A stretch of 51,809 bases of DNA, taken from Candidatus Brocadiaceae bacterium (GTDB lineage: Bacteria; Planctomycetota; Brocadiia; SM23-32). A model generated the notes under the pieces. It was not told the DNA's origin, did no database searches, and saw nothing but the letters and a program-made list of their open reading frames with translations. Shown here one piece after another: positions 7,476 to 15,444 of the stretch. The stretch covers positions 1 through 51,809 of the forward strand of contig JAAYEJ010000075.1 of the NCBI GenBank assembly GCA_012728835.1, in the 5' to 3' direction. The position numbers and the translations under genes were made by a program. Position 1 is the stretch's first letter. The number at the start of each line of letters is the position of its first letter.

Positions 7476-8429
7476 TTATACTTCCACAACGGGCGGCTGA
7501 GGTCCGCGGGGCCCGTGCGTGCCGGGGGGCCGGCCCGCGTCGGCCTTGCCGAAGACAAGGGCCGCCGCACCGATGACACCGGCCTGATCGCCCAGCGTGC
7601 CGGGCACGATGCGGACGGCCCGGCGGTTGACGGCGTTCGTGTACTTGGCGGCCTGATGGAGCATGGTCTCGCAGAACAGGTCCCAGGCTGCGGCCATTGA
7701 GCCGCCCAGCACGACCAGGTCGGGATCCAGGGCGTTGCACATCCACGCGATGGGCACGGCGAGGTCGGCGCCGAACTCTCGCCATGCCTCACGTGCGTCC
7801 GGGTCGCCTTCGCGGGCCAGCGCGGCCACCTGCTGCGCCGTGGCGACGCGCTCGGTCAGCTTCCTGTAGTTGCGGGCCAGTCCACGGCCCGACACCTTCT
7901 CCTCGATCTGGTCGCCCTGGTAGGGGGAGGCCCAGACCTCGGCGGCGGCGCCGCGGGGGCCATCGAAGAGCCGGCCGTCGAGCACGAGGAACCCGCCCAG
8001 CCCGGTGCCCAGCGTAAAGCCGCAGCAGACGCGCGCCCCGGCGCCCGCGCCGTAGAGCGCCTCGGCCAGGCCGAAGCAGTTCGCGTCGTTGTTGAGCACC
8101 ACGGGCCGGCCGATCGCCTCGCTGAGCCGGGCGACGATGGGGAACCCGTGGAGAGTCAGGAGGTTGTTGGTCTCCAGGATGACCCCCGCATCCATGTCGA
8201 GCGGGGCGGGCGAGCCCAGGCCGACGCCCTCCAGATCGTCGGGCCGGAGGCCGGCCAGGGCGAGGGCCTGCCGGACGGCGTCGGCCATGTCCGCCAGGAT
8301 GGCCTCCGCCTCGCGCTCGGGCCCGGTGGGCACGCGCAGGTGGGCCAGCAAGCGGCCGCCGGCGGTGACGATTCCGACGCCGATCTTGGTGCCGCCCAGG
8401 TCGACGCCGGCGGCGAGGGGCTCACTCAC
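7476..8429 (-). CDS. ROK-family sugar kinase lacking the zinc motif
   Basis: Encodes 317 aa of the ROK family (glucokinase/N-acetylhexosamine kinase and related repressors). ATP-phosphate loop DLGGTK is at 10-15, the catalytic base is D115 in LNNDANCFGLAEA, and GTGLGGF (141-147) and VLGGS are present. There is no N-terminal HTH, so an enzyme rather than a regulator. The usual CxCGxxGCxE zinc site and the preceding GEIGH histidine are missing: GPRGAAAEVWASPYQ leads straight into EEKVSGRGL (157-184). The GTG start overlaps the HPRT stop by 8 bp. The sugar is unknown; the missing motif makes a specific glucokinase call unsafe. Confidence 0.85.
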   Translation of the reverse strand: MSEPLAAGVDLGGTKIGVGIVTAGGRLLAHLRVPTGPEREAEAILADMADAVRQALALAGLRPDDLEGVGLGSPAPLDMDAGVILETNNLLTLHGFPIVARLSEAIGRPVVLNNDANCFGLAEALYGAGAGARVCCGFTLGTGLGGFLVLDGRLFDGPRGAAAEVWASPYQGDQIEEKVSGRGLARNYRKLTERVATAQQVAALAREGDPDAREAWREFGADLAVPIAWMCNALDPDLVVLGGSMAAAWDLFCETMLHQAAKYTNAVNRRAVRIVPGTLGDQAGVIGAAALVFGKADAGRPPGTHGPRGPQPPVVEV

Positions 8430-8985
8430 GGACGGGGTCCTCCAGGAGTTCGGCGACGTAGGGCAGGTGCCGCCATCGGTTGGCGTGGTCCAGGCCGTAG
8501 CCGACGACGAAGGTGTCGGGGATCTCCTGCCCCACGTAGTCGGGCGGCGGCCCCACGGCGTCGCGGCGGGCCTTGCGCAGGAGCACGCAGGTCCTCAGGG
8601 AGGCCGGGCCGAGGGCCCAGAGGCCGCTGCGCAGCACCTCCAGCGTCCGGCCGCTGTTGAGCACGCAGTCGAGCAGGAGCACGTTGCGACCGGCGACCGG
8701 CAGGGCCTCCAGGTCGTCGAGCACGCGCACCGGTTCGTGGCGGTCGGCGCCCGCGGCCCTCTTGGTCTCGACCAGTTCCACCTCAATGGGCATCGGCAGG
8801 CGGCGGATCACGTCGGCGAGGAAGACGAGCGAGCCCTTCAGGACCCCGACCACGACGAGGGTCTCGGTGGCGGGCACGTCCCTGGTGATGGCCGACGCCA
8901 GCACGTCGACGTGCCGGGCGAGAGCGGCCTCGCTGACCAGGACGCGCAGCCTCTCCTGCCTTGCCGGGCGGCCGTCCTCGGCCAT
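8422..8985 (-). CDS. hpt: Hypoxanthine phosphoribosyltransferase-like protein, degenerate PRPP loop
   Basis: Encodes 187 aa. The overall match to HPRT is clear: GVLKGSLVFLADVIRR (47-62) and the C-terminal PDYVGQEIPDTFVVGYGLDH block (148-167) typify purine salvage enzymes that make IMP or GMP from base and PRPP. The PRPP-binding loop is altered: LLLDCVLNSGRT (103-114) against a family norm near LIVEDIIDTGxT, so the second acidic residue is Cys107 and the catalytic-loop Asp is Asn110. Activity may be weakened, lost or specialised. GAGGGAG precedes the ATG. It overlaps the ROK gene and follows a 145-aa gene in the same operon. Confidence 0.82.
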   Translation of the reverse strand: MAEDGRPARQERLRVLVSEAALARHVDVLASAITRDVPATETLVVVGVLKGSLVFLADVIRRLPMPIEVELVETKRAAGADRHEPVRVLDDLEALPVAGRNVLLLDCVLNSGRTLEVLRSGLWALGPASLRTCVLLRKARRDAVGPPPDYVGQEIPDTFVVGYGLDHANRWRHLPYVAELLEDPVRE

Positions 8986-9092
8986 GGCGTCTCCCTCTGA
9001 CACGGAGGTCTCCAACGTGTCCTCCGAGGGTTCCACAGGGGCTCGTGAGGACGCAAGCACACGGGCATCGGCCGGAGAGGGGCGGGCGGGCG

Positions 9093-9530
9093 TCACATCC
9101 AGGCGGCCGTCTCGTCCGGCTCCTCGACGAAGGGATTCGCCTCGTACGTGATCAGGGCCGACCATTCCTCTGTGGGGCTGCCGGGGATGAACTTGATGTC
9201 GAGTATCTTGGACCCGTTCAGGCTGGCCAGCTTGCGGTTGACCGACGAGACGAGGCTCTCCTGGTCGCCGGCGCCGACGCTCAGCACGCGGGTCTTGTGC
9301 CGGTGACGGCCCTGACTGAGCTGGGCGAGCTGTTGAATAAGCCCCTGTATGAGGTACAAGCGAGTCAGATACTTGTCGCGCAACTCGTGGACGAGCGGGG
9401 AGTACGAATAGGGATCGAACGCGGACTCCAGCTCCTGGCCGTGGTTCTGGAGTTCTTCGGCCAACTCCTGGCGCAGACGGGCCTGGATCCTGGCCAACGA
9501 CCGGGCGAGCTCTCCTGCCTCCTGGTTCAT
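9093..9530 (-). CDS. Conserved hypothetical 145-aa protein
   Basis: Not recognised. The first half (1-40) is a long charged helix, likely coiled coil (ELARSLARIQARLRQELAEE), and the middle holds a Gln-rich helix (YLIQGLIQQLAQL). The C-terminal half (about 85-140) looks like an alpha/beta domain ending in acidic residues. Soluble, no signal peptide. It is the first gene behind a perfect consensus promoter (9578-9606) and leads the HPRT/ROK/phosphoesterase operon; the 107-bp gap to the next gene contains nothing I can name. Confidence 0.65.
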   Translation of the reverse strand: MNQEAGELARSLARIQARLRQELAEELQNHGQELESAFDPYSYSPLVHELRDKYLTRLYLIQGLIQQLAQLSQGRHRHKTRVLSVGAGDQESLVSSVNRKLASLNGSKILDIKFIPGSPTEEWSALITYEANPFVEEPDETAAWM

Positions 9531-9577
9531 CGCACACCTGTAGAGCTCTGAAGGGGGCTGGGAATCGACTGACCTTC

Positions 9578-9606
9578 ATTATAGACCGCGGGCCGGAGCC
9601 TGTCAA
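9578..9606 (-). promoter_or_regulatory. Perfect consensus sigma70 promoter
   Basis: On the minus strand TTGACA (9606-9601), exactly 17 bp, then TATAAT (9583-9578). Predicted start near 9571, giving a leader of about 40 nt to the ATG at 9530. Drives the operon ending near 6239. Confidence 0.85.
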
Positions 9607-9657
9607 CGAATCGACCCCACCCGGCGGTCCCGGCCACCTCCTGCGGCGGTCGACCGC

Positions 9658-11631
9658 TCAGTCGGCGATATCGTAGAACCTGCGCAGCCGGGCGTCGATC
9701 TCCGGCGTGAGCGCGTCGCCGTAGGCGGCCACCACCGCATTGTAGCTCTCGTGCAGGGACCAGCGGCTCTCACCCGGCCTGTGGAGCTGCCATTCCGCCG
9801 CCCAGAGGACGGCGCCGTCGACACTGAGGACGTTCCTCCCGTCCTCCAGCACGCCCGCGCGGGTGTAGGCCAGGATCACGTCGAACGGCACGTTGGGCGG
9901 CAGCGCGCCGACGAACTCGTAGCTCGTCCTGTAGCGCCCGTCGCCGATCGGCCGGGGGGCGGCGTCCTCCGGACTGACGAGCGCGGGCTCGTTGAGGTAG
10001 CCGCCGTCCACGAGCGCCGCCAGCGAGTCGGGATACCGGTCGTCGTGGTCCTGCCGGTGCACCGCCAGGGCCACGGCGATCTGGCGCAGGTTGTTTCTGT
10101 CTACGGTCTTCCGGGCCTGCGCGCGGCTGCTACTTACCGCCGAACCGAGCCTCCCGAGAAGCACGCCGGAGTACAGGCGCGGCATCTCCCGGTAGAGCTG
10201 CCGTGCATCGACGTCGGCCTGCACGCTCAGGTGGAGGTCCGCACCGTCGCGGGCGAGAATCACGCCGATCCTCGTGCCCGAGACGGCCTCGGGGTAGCTC
10301 AACATCAGGCGGCCCAGGTCCGCCCGCAGCAGCAGGGCCAGCGGGCGGCCGGCAACCTCCCCGGCCAGCGAGTTGCGCGTTTCCGAACCGCGCCAGGTCA
10401 GGTGGCGGACGACGTTCTCCTCGCTGCCGGACACCACCAGCACGCCGTCCTCGATGCAGAGGGAGGCGGGCAGTCCCGGCAGGCTCATCAGCGTGTACCC
10501 GTCGCGCAGGACGGTGGAGAGCGCGGTGCCCGTGGCGTTCAGGGCGAACTGATCGAGCGCCGCCCGGAAGCCGGCGGCGTCGCGGAGCGGCAGGACGGCG
10601 GTCCAGTCCGCGCGCCCGATCATGGGGTGGTCGGCACCGGCGCCCAGCGACACGACCAAGCCGGACCCCAGCGTGGCCGCGAAGTCGTTCAGCGACCGTC
10701 CGAGGTTTTCCTCGACCTCTGCGAACGGGTCCTGCCCCGTGCCATGCCCCGCCAGGGCGTCGACCTGGGTGACCAGATTGCGGAGGATTGTTGCGAACGC
10801 CTCCGCGTCTCCCCAGTGGAGGGCCAGGCTCAGCGCGGCGTCCGCAGGCGCCTCGGCCGCCGCCTGCATGGGCGAGGTCGGGAGAAGCTGCAGCAGCGTC
10901 GCGCCTTCGTCCGAGAAGCTCAGCGTCAGCCGCAGGGCCTCCGTCGCGGACGGCCGGGCCAGCAGGTAGCGCGCCCTGTCCAGACCCGAGAGCCACGTGA
11001 AGGCGTCGAAGCCGTCCCGAGCCCGGTCCGGCATGTCTTCGCGCAGGGCGTCGAGCAGCGCCGGGACGGCGGCGTAGGCCAGCAGCGAGGCGTCCGGGGC
11101 CTTCCGGCGGGCGTCCATGTACGAGGCGTCGCGGGCCAGCGAGTCCTCCGGGTAGTGCGGGACGTGCCTCAGGGCCTCCTGCGAGCCGAACAGAAGGAGA
11201 TCCGCACGGGCTCTGCACGGGATCTCCAGGTCGGGCAGATGGGCCAAGCCGTTCGCGTCTCGGGTCAGCCCCCCGAGGAGGCGGTCGGGCCAGGCGGCGT
11301 CCGCGAAGCCCACCAAGACCAGCACGCCGCCCTTGGTGACGGCCAGCCCCAGCCCCGTCACGTGCGGCGCCGCCCGGGAGACCGTTCCCGGCGGCAGGGA
11401 CAGCACGTGATCCATGTGGCCGAAGGGATCGGTCAGTTGCGGCTGCACGAGGGCGGCCACCGGCGGGAGCGAGGCCATGGACAGCAGGGCCTGCGCGGGC
11501 TCCTCTCCCATCTCCGCGTAGACCATCACGTCGGCCGGCACCGCTTCGGCAATCTCCGCTGAGCGGGCATCGCGAACCGCCGCTACGGACAGCAACGCCA
11601 TCGCCATCATCACGTGCACGAAACGGTTCAT
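9658..11631 (-). CDS. Secreted DUF3352-like protein with pilin-like C-terminal segment
   Basis: Encodes 657 aa. Residues 1-25 form a signal peptide (hydrophobic VMMAMALLSVAAV, cleavage likely after ARSA). The body begins EAVPADVMVYAEMGE, a start typical of DUF3352-type planctomycete exported proteins, which have no established function. Near residue 515 a segment RNNLRQIAVALAVHRQDHDD followed by YPDSLAALVDGGYL resembles the post-methylation region of type II secretion pseudopilins often found at the end of planctomycete surface proteins. Start ATG has GGAGG 5 bp upstream and a dedicated promoter. Probably periplasmic or surface-located; function unknown. Confidence 0.75.
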   Translation of the reverse strand: MNRFVHVMMAMALLSVAAVRDARSAEIAEAVPADVMVYAEMGEEPAQALLSMASLPPVAALVQPQLTDPFGHMDHVLSLPPGTVSRAAPHVTGLGLAVTKGGVLVLVGFADAAWPDRLLGGLTRDANGLAHLPDLEIPCRARADLLLFGSQEALRHVPHYPEDSLARDASYMDARRKAPDASLLAYAAVPALLDALREDMPDRARDGFDAFTWLSGLDRARYLLARPSATEALRLTLSFSDEGATLLQLLPTSPMQAAAEAPADAALSLALHWGDAEAFATILRNLVTQVDALAGHGTGQDPFAEVEENLGRSLNDFAATLGSGLVVSLGAGADHPMIGRADWTAVLPLRDAAGFRAALDQFALNATGTALSTVLRDGYTLMSLPGLPASLCIEDGVLVVSGSEENVVRHLTWRGSETRNSLAGEVAGRPLALLLRADLGRLMLSYPEAVSGTRIGVILARDGADLHLSVQADVDARQLYREMPRLYSGVLLGRLGSAVSSSRAQARKTVDRNNLRQIAVALAVHRQDHDDRYPDSLAALVDGGYLNEPALVSPEDAAPRPIGDGRYRTSYEFVGALPPNVPFDVILAYTRAGVLEDGRNVLSVDGAVLWAAEWQLHRPGESRWSLHESYNAVVAAYGDALTPEIDARLRRFYDIAD

Positions 11632-11693
11632 CGCACCCTCCGGGGTCTACAGGCTGCCGCACACCCTCTCTGGCCTTCGTCGGGCCACAATCG

Positions 11694-11722
11694 AGATTAC
11701 CGGCGGCGGCGACTCGTGTCAA
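11694..11722 (-). promoter_or_regulatory. sigma70 promoter overlapping the upstream stop codon
   Basis: Minus-strand TTGACA (11722-11717), 17 bp, TAATCT (11699-11694). The -35 contains the stop codon of the WaaP-like gene, so the secreted protein at 9658-11631 can be transcribed separately from the six-gene operon before it. Leader about 55 nt. Confidence 0.7.
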
Positions 11723-13146
11723 GCCGGTTCCTGCGCGGACGCACGGCCCGCGCGGGCCGCGAACCGTCGGGCGCGGAGGGCAAACGCGTCGGCCACCGTC
11801 TGCCCGCATTGGGAGGCGACGTAGGCGGCGATCTGCGCCCAGGATTCGCCCGGCGGCAGGCCGGGCCGGGCCTGCAGGGCCGTCGGGTCCTGAACGGCCA
11901 GCCCGCAGGAGCGCAGGGCGGCGACGGGGTCCTGCGTGCGGGCGATGGTGCCGGGCGTGCAGCGCCGGAACCGCAGCCCGAACGAGTGCAGCAGCACGAC
12001 GAGCGCGCGCAGGTCGTCCAGGCGCCGGGCGACGGTGAGGGTGTCCTGCAGTTCGGCCTCCAGGGGGGTGCCCGCCGCAGGCTCCAGGGCCATTGCGCCG
12101 GGCCGGCGGCGCGTCTCCGGGACGATGCCCAGGACGCGGCGGCAGGGCAGCCGGAACCGCTCGGCGATGCAGGCGGCCGCCCACGCGGTGACGGCGTGAG
12201 GGGTGTCTACGGCGGGTGCGTCCGGTGGGGCGGCGGCCAGGATCCGGGCCGCCGTCTCCGCGTCGGACCGCAGCACATACGCCGTGCGGCCGTCGGGCAG
12301 TCTCCGGCGCACGAGCAGCCGCCCGGCCGTCAGTGCGTGCCGCACCGTGCGCCGGGCGAAGCGGGCTCTGTCGGCGCGCACCTGCTGCAGCAGCCACCGT
12401 GCGACCGCGCGGCGGCGCTCCGCCGGCCAGCCGATCGCGTCTGCGTAGGCGTCGTAGAACCGACGGACTTCGCGAAGCGGCAGGCCCGACCGGACCAGGT
12501 CGCTGGTCGCGTGCCGGAGGTCCGTGCAGTCGACGTCGCGATCGGGCGGCAGGTCGAATTCGGCCGTCAGCCAGTCCAGCACGCACAGTCGCCGCGTCCC
12601 CCCCGATCCCGCGAGCATGAGGTTGCGCGCGCCCAGGTCGCCGTGCCGCACGCCGGCGGGCCCGAGCCGGGCGATCAGCGCGGCGTATTCCTGCAGTATC
12701 TGCTCCCGCTCCTCTGCGGTCGGCGCCCGGGCGTCGTCCCGGTTCCTCAGGTCGAGCACTTCGCCGAGGGCGCGGGCGTCTTTCAGGCAGACGAAGGCGA
12801 TCACCTGGCCCCTGAGGATGCCGAGGCGGCGCCGTTCGACGGCGAACAGGGGGCGGGGCGCGGGCAGGCCGGCGTCCAGGGCCCGCACGGTGTTGTCGAA
12901 CTCGCGCCGCACGCACGTGTCGCCGCGCAGCGCCCGGCACGCTTCGCGCGTGCCGATGCGGAGATACTGCTTCCAGACCTGCCCCAGCAGGTCCAGGAGG
13001 ATGGTCCGGCGGGTGTTGCCCCGGGCTAGGCGGACGGCGCCCGGCACCCGGCCCGTCGCGTGCAGTTCGGCCAGCGCGGCGGCCTGCTCCGGGCCGATGG
13101 TGCCGCGCACGAGGCGGTATCCTCGGGGCAGCCCGGGGTCTTCCAT
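11719..13146 (-). CDS. Lipopolysaccharide-kinase (WaaP/Kdo kinase)-like protein with second degenerate kinase half
   Basis: Encodes 475 aa. The N-terminal half is a small eukaryotic-like kinase of the WaaP/InaA type: VWKQYLRI (57-64, ATP-binding Lys59), catalytic loop HGDLGARNLML (168-178) and metal-binding D191 in VLDWL. These enzymes phosphorylate LPS core heptose or related glycans at the inner membrane. The C-terminal half (about 290-475) resembles a second kinase fold (helical core with LLHSFGLRFRRCTPGTI where a catalytic loop would sit) but lacks the Asp residues, so it looks like a pseudokinase. GGGAGG lies 9 bp before the ATG. Last gene of the ABC/Gld-like operon. Confidence 0.72.
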   Translation of the reverse strand: MEDPGLPRGYRLVRGTIGPEQAAALAELHATGRVPGAVRLARGNTRRTILLDLLGQVWKQYLRIGTREACRALRGDTCVRREFDNTVRALDAGLPAPRPLFAVERRRLGILRGQVIAFVCLKDARALGEVLDLRNRDDARAPTAEEREQILQEYAALIARLGPAGVRHGDLGARNLMLAGSGGTRRLCVLDWLTAEFDLPPDRDVDCTDLRHATSDLVRSGLPLREVRRFYDAYADAIGWPAERRRAVARWLLQQVRADRARFARRTVRHALTAGRLLVRRRLPDGRTAYVLRSDAETAARILAAAPPDAPAVDTPHAVTAWAAACIAERFRLPCRRVLGIVPETRRRPGAMALEPAAGTPLEAELQDTLTVARRLDDLRALVVLLHSFGLRFRRCTPGTIARTQDPVAALRSCGLAVQDPTALQARPGLPPGESWAQIAAYVASQCGQTVADAFALRARRFAARAGRASAQEPA

Positions 13147-13164
13147 CGCCGTGTGCCTCCCGTT

Positions 13165-15423
13165 TCAGCGGTCGCCGGGGTCCGTTCCGTCCGGGACGGC
13201 GGCCAGAGCGGCCGCCGCCGCCAGGGCGGCCGCGTCGTCGCCGGAGAGCACGTGGACGTAGCGTGTCGCGGGCCCCTTGACGTAGCGCCCTCCGCCGGGC
13301 GTCTCGCGGCCGATCAGGATCCGCTTGCCTTCCGTTCTGGATTCCCGCAGGGTGATGGTCAGGAACGGGGCGTCGAATCCGTACAGGTCCGGCGCCCGGT
13401 CGGCGTAATCCGCCAGGCTCGCGGCCCGCAGGTCGCGGAGCCGCGCGGCGGCCTGCCGGACGGCGTCGGCGAGCGCCGCATCCAGCGCGGCGCCCTCGGC
13501 GTCGGTCCAGGACTCCGTCGCCTCGTCGTAGGCGAACGACTGCGCGCGGCCGCCGCGTTCGAAGGTCAGCCCGGTCAGGTCCGGCGCGCGGCAGACGTCC
13601 AGCGAGGCCAGGTCGGCGCCCAGATGGTCCACGACGGCCGGGGGCAGCACGACGAGCCGTTCGTCGCCGTCCAGTCGGGCGAAGCGCCCGACGGCCGGTT
13701 CGCCGGTCTCCGCACCGACGCGCAGGGTGTGCACGCGCAGGGCGGGCGACGCCTCGGATGCCGGAGGAGCGTCTTCGTAGCTGACCTCCAGGACGATGTC
13801 CGGCGTGTCCAGGCCGCAGGCGGCCGGGTCGTCGATCTCTTCGGCGGCGACAGCGGCGGCCTTCAGCGGCGCCAGGTCGCCCAGGATGGCCTGCACGGCA
13901 TAGCGGTCGGCCGGGCCCTGGACCGGGCGGACGAGCGACCACGCCGCCTCGTCCGGCCGCCAGACGGCCTCGAGCCGCCCGGTGCCCCGCTGCAGGACGA
14001 TGCGGCGGGCGGCCGAGCGGGGTTCGTTCAGGAGCAGACGGTCCAGGAAGGCGGGCCGGCCGCGGGTCAGCGCGGCGTAGTAGTCGCCGCCGGGCACGGC
14101 CAGCACCGCCGGGTAGCCGTGCCGGCGGACATAGGCCCGTCCGTCCTCGGCGGCGCCGAACGAGAGCGCCGCCAGGTCCGCCCCGCCGGCGTCTTGAAGC
14201 GTCACGGTCACGGCGTCCGCCTCGGCCAGGCCGTAGGGCGACACGTCGGCCGGGTCGTCGGCCGCGAACTCGTCCACCTCCAGCGTCTTGAGCTCGTCCA
14301 GCAGGGCGTCCACCGCCTCATCGTCGGCATCGGCGGGGCGCTCGCCGGCGATCCGCCATGCGTCCGCGTCCTTCGCCAGCCGCAGGTCGCCGGCCGGGCC
14401 GGAGACGACGATCTGCCGGACGCGGTCCGACGGGAACTCGGCCAGGGAGCGTTCCCGCAGGCCGGCGGGGTCCTTGTCCAGGGCGTCCAGAAGCGAGGCC
14501 GGCACGCGCACGACGGACGGCTCGCCCTGCGCCAGTGCGTAGCATTCGTCTGCGTCGCCCCCGGAGGGGCGGGCGAAAAGCACGGTGTACGAGGCGTCCC
14601 GGCCGGTCAGGGTCACGGTCAGCGCGGGCTCATCCAGGCCGTAGTCGGTGGCCCGGGTGGGGTCGTCGCTGAGGAAGTCGTCGTCGGCCAGCCGGTGGTC
14701 GCAGATCCGGTCGGCCAGGGCCTCGACGGCCGCGCGGTCGGCCAGGTCGCGCACGGGCGCCACCAGTTCCCATCGGTCCTCGACCTTCCGGCACTCGATC
14801 CGCACCGGCGGCCCATCGCCGCGCGGCGCCGCCGAGATCGAGACGCTGCGCAGGTCGAACGCGCTGAGGCGCGGGGCCAGCACCTTGCTGCGCAGGCCCG
14901 GGACGGTCACGTCCGTTGCGTCGGCGACCTCCTTCGCCACGGCGAAGACGGCGTCCTCGCCGGCGACGGCCACGAAGGTCGTCTCGCCCACGCCCGCGGG
15001 TTTGCCGACGTGCAGGGTCCAGGCCGGGGGACCGTTCTCGGCGATCCTGACCGCGACGGTCCGCGCGGGCGTGTCCAGTCCGTAGCCGGTCCGGTCGAGC
15101 GGCCGGCCGGGCTCAGGATAGGCGGCGGAGGCCTTCTCGGCGGCCCCCAGTTTGTCGAGAAGGGCCTCGACCTGGCGGCCGTCGGCGCGCACGTCCAGCG
15201 GCTCGACGATGCGCCACTCGCGGGACGATCGGCGGCGGCAGACGATGCGCCCGCCCGGGCTCTCGATCACGAGTTCACGCACGGCCGAGGTCTGGAAGCC
15301 GGGCAGCAGCTTCCGGCGCTCGCGCAGGGCCTCGACCGACGTCGGCCTCTTCGACAGCGAGTGGGCGACGAGCCCGGCCACGACGACGGCGATGAGCAGA
15401 AGGAGTGTGGACTTGTGCTTCAT
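13165..15423 (-). CDS. DUF4340 domain protein, membrane anchored
   Basis: Encodes 752 aa. A single N-terminal membrane segment (about 5-22, LLLLIAVVVAGLVAHSL) anchors a large extracytoplasmic part made of repeated DUF4340 modules: units built around REWRIVEPLDVRADGRQVEAL and phrases such as YGLDTPARTVAV and YGLDEPALTVTL recur at least four times. DUF4340 proteins nearly always accompany GldG-like proteins and an ABC-2 exporter, as here, but their molecular job is not established. The start has GGAG close to the ATG. It lies 21 bp after the GldG-like gene. Confidence 0.85.
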   Translation of the reverse strand: MKHKSTLLLLIAVVVAGLVAHSLSKRPTSVEALRERRKLLPGFQTSAVRELVIESPGGRIVCRRRSSREWRIVEPLDVRADGRQVEALLDKLGAAEKASAAYPEPGRPLDRTGYGLDTPARTVAVRIAENGPPAWTLHVGKPAGVGETTFVAVAGEDAVFAVAKEVADATDVTVPGLRSKVLAPRLSAFDLRSVSISAAPRGDGPPVRIECRKVEDRWELVAPVRDLADRAAVEALADRICDHRLADDDFLSDDPTRATDYGLDEPALTVTLTGRDASYTVLFARPSGGDADECYALAQGEPSVVRVPASLLDALDKDPAGLRERSLAEFPSDRVRQIVVSGPAGDLRLAKDADAWRIAGERPADADDEAVDALLDELKTLEVDEFAADDPADVSPYGLAEADAVTVTLQDAGGADLAALSFGAAEDGRAYVRRHGYPAVLAVPGGDYYAALTRGRPAFLDRLLLNEPRSAARRIVLQRGTGRLEAVWRPDEAAWSLVRPVQGPADRYAVQAILGDLAPLKAAAVAAEEIDDPAACGLDTPDIVLEVSYEDAPPASEASPALRVHTLRVGAETGEPAVGRFARLDGDERLVVLPPAVVDHLGADLASLDVCRAPDLTGLTFERGGRAQSFAYDEATESWTDAEGAALDAALADAVRQAAARLRDLRAASLADYADRAPDLYGFDAPFLTITLRESRTEGKRILIGRETPGGGRYVKGPATRYVHVLSGDDAAALAAAAALAAVPDGTDPGDR

Positions 15424-15444
15424 GGCTCCGTCCGGTCCGAAGGG

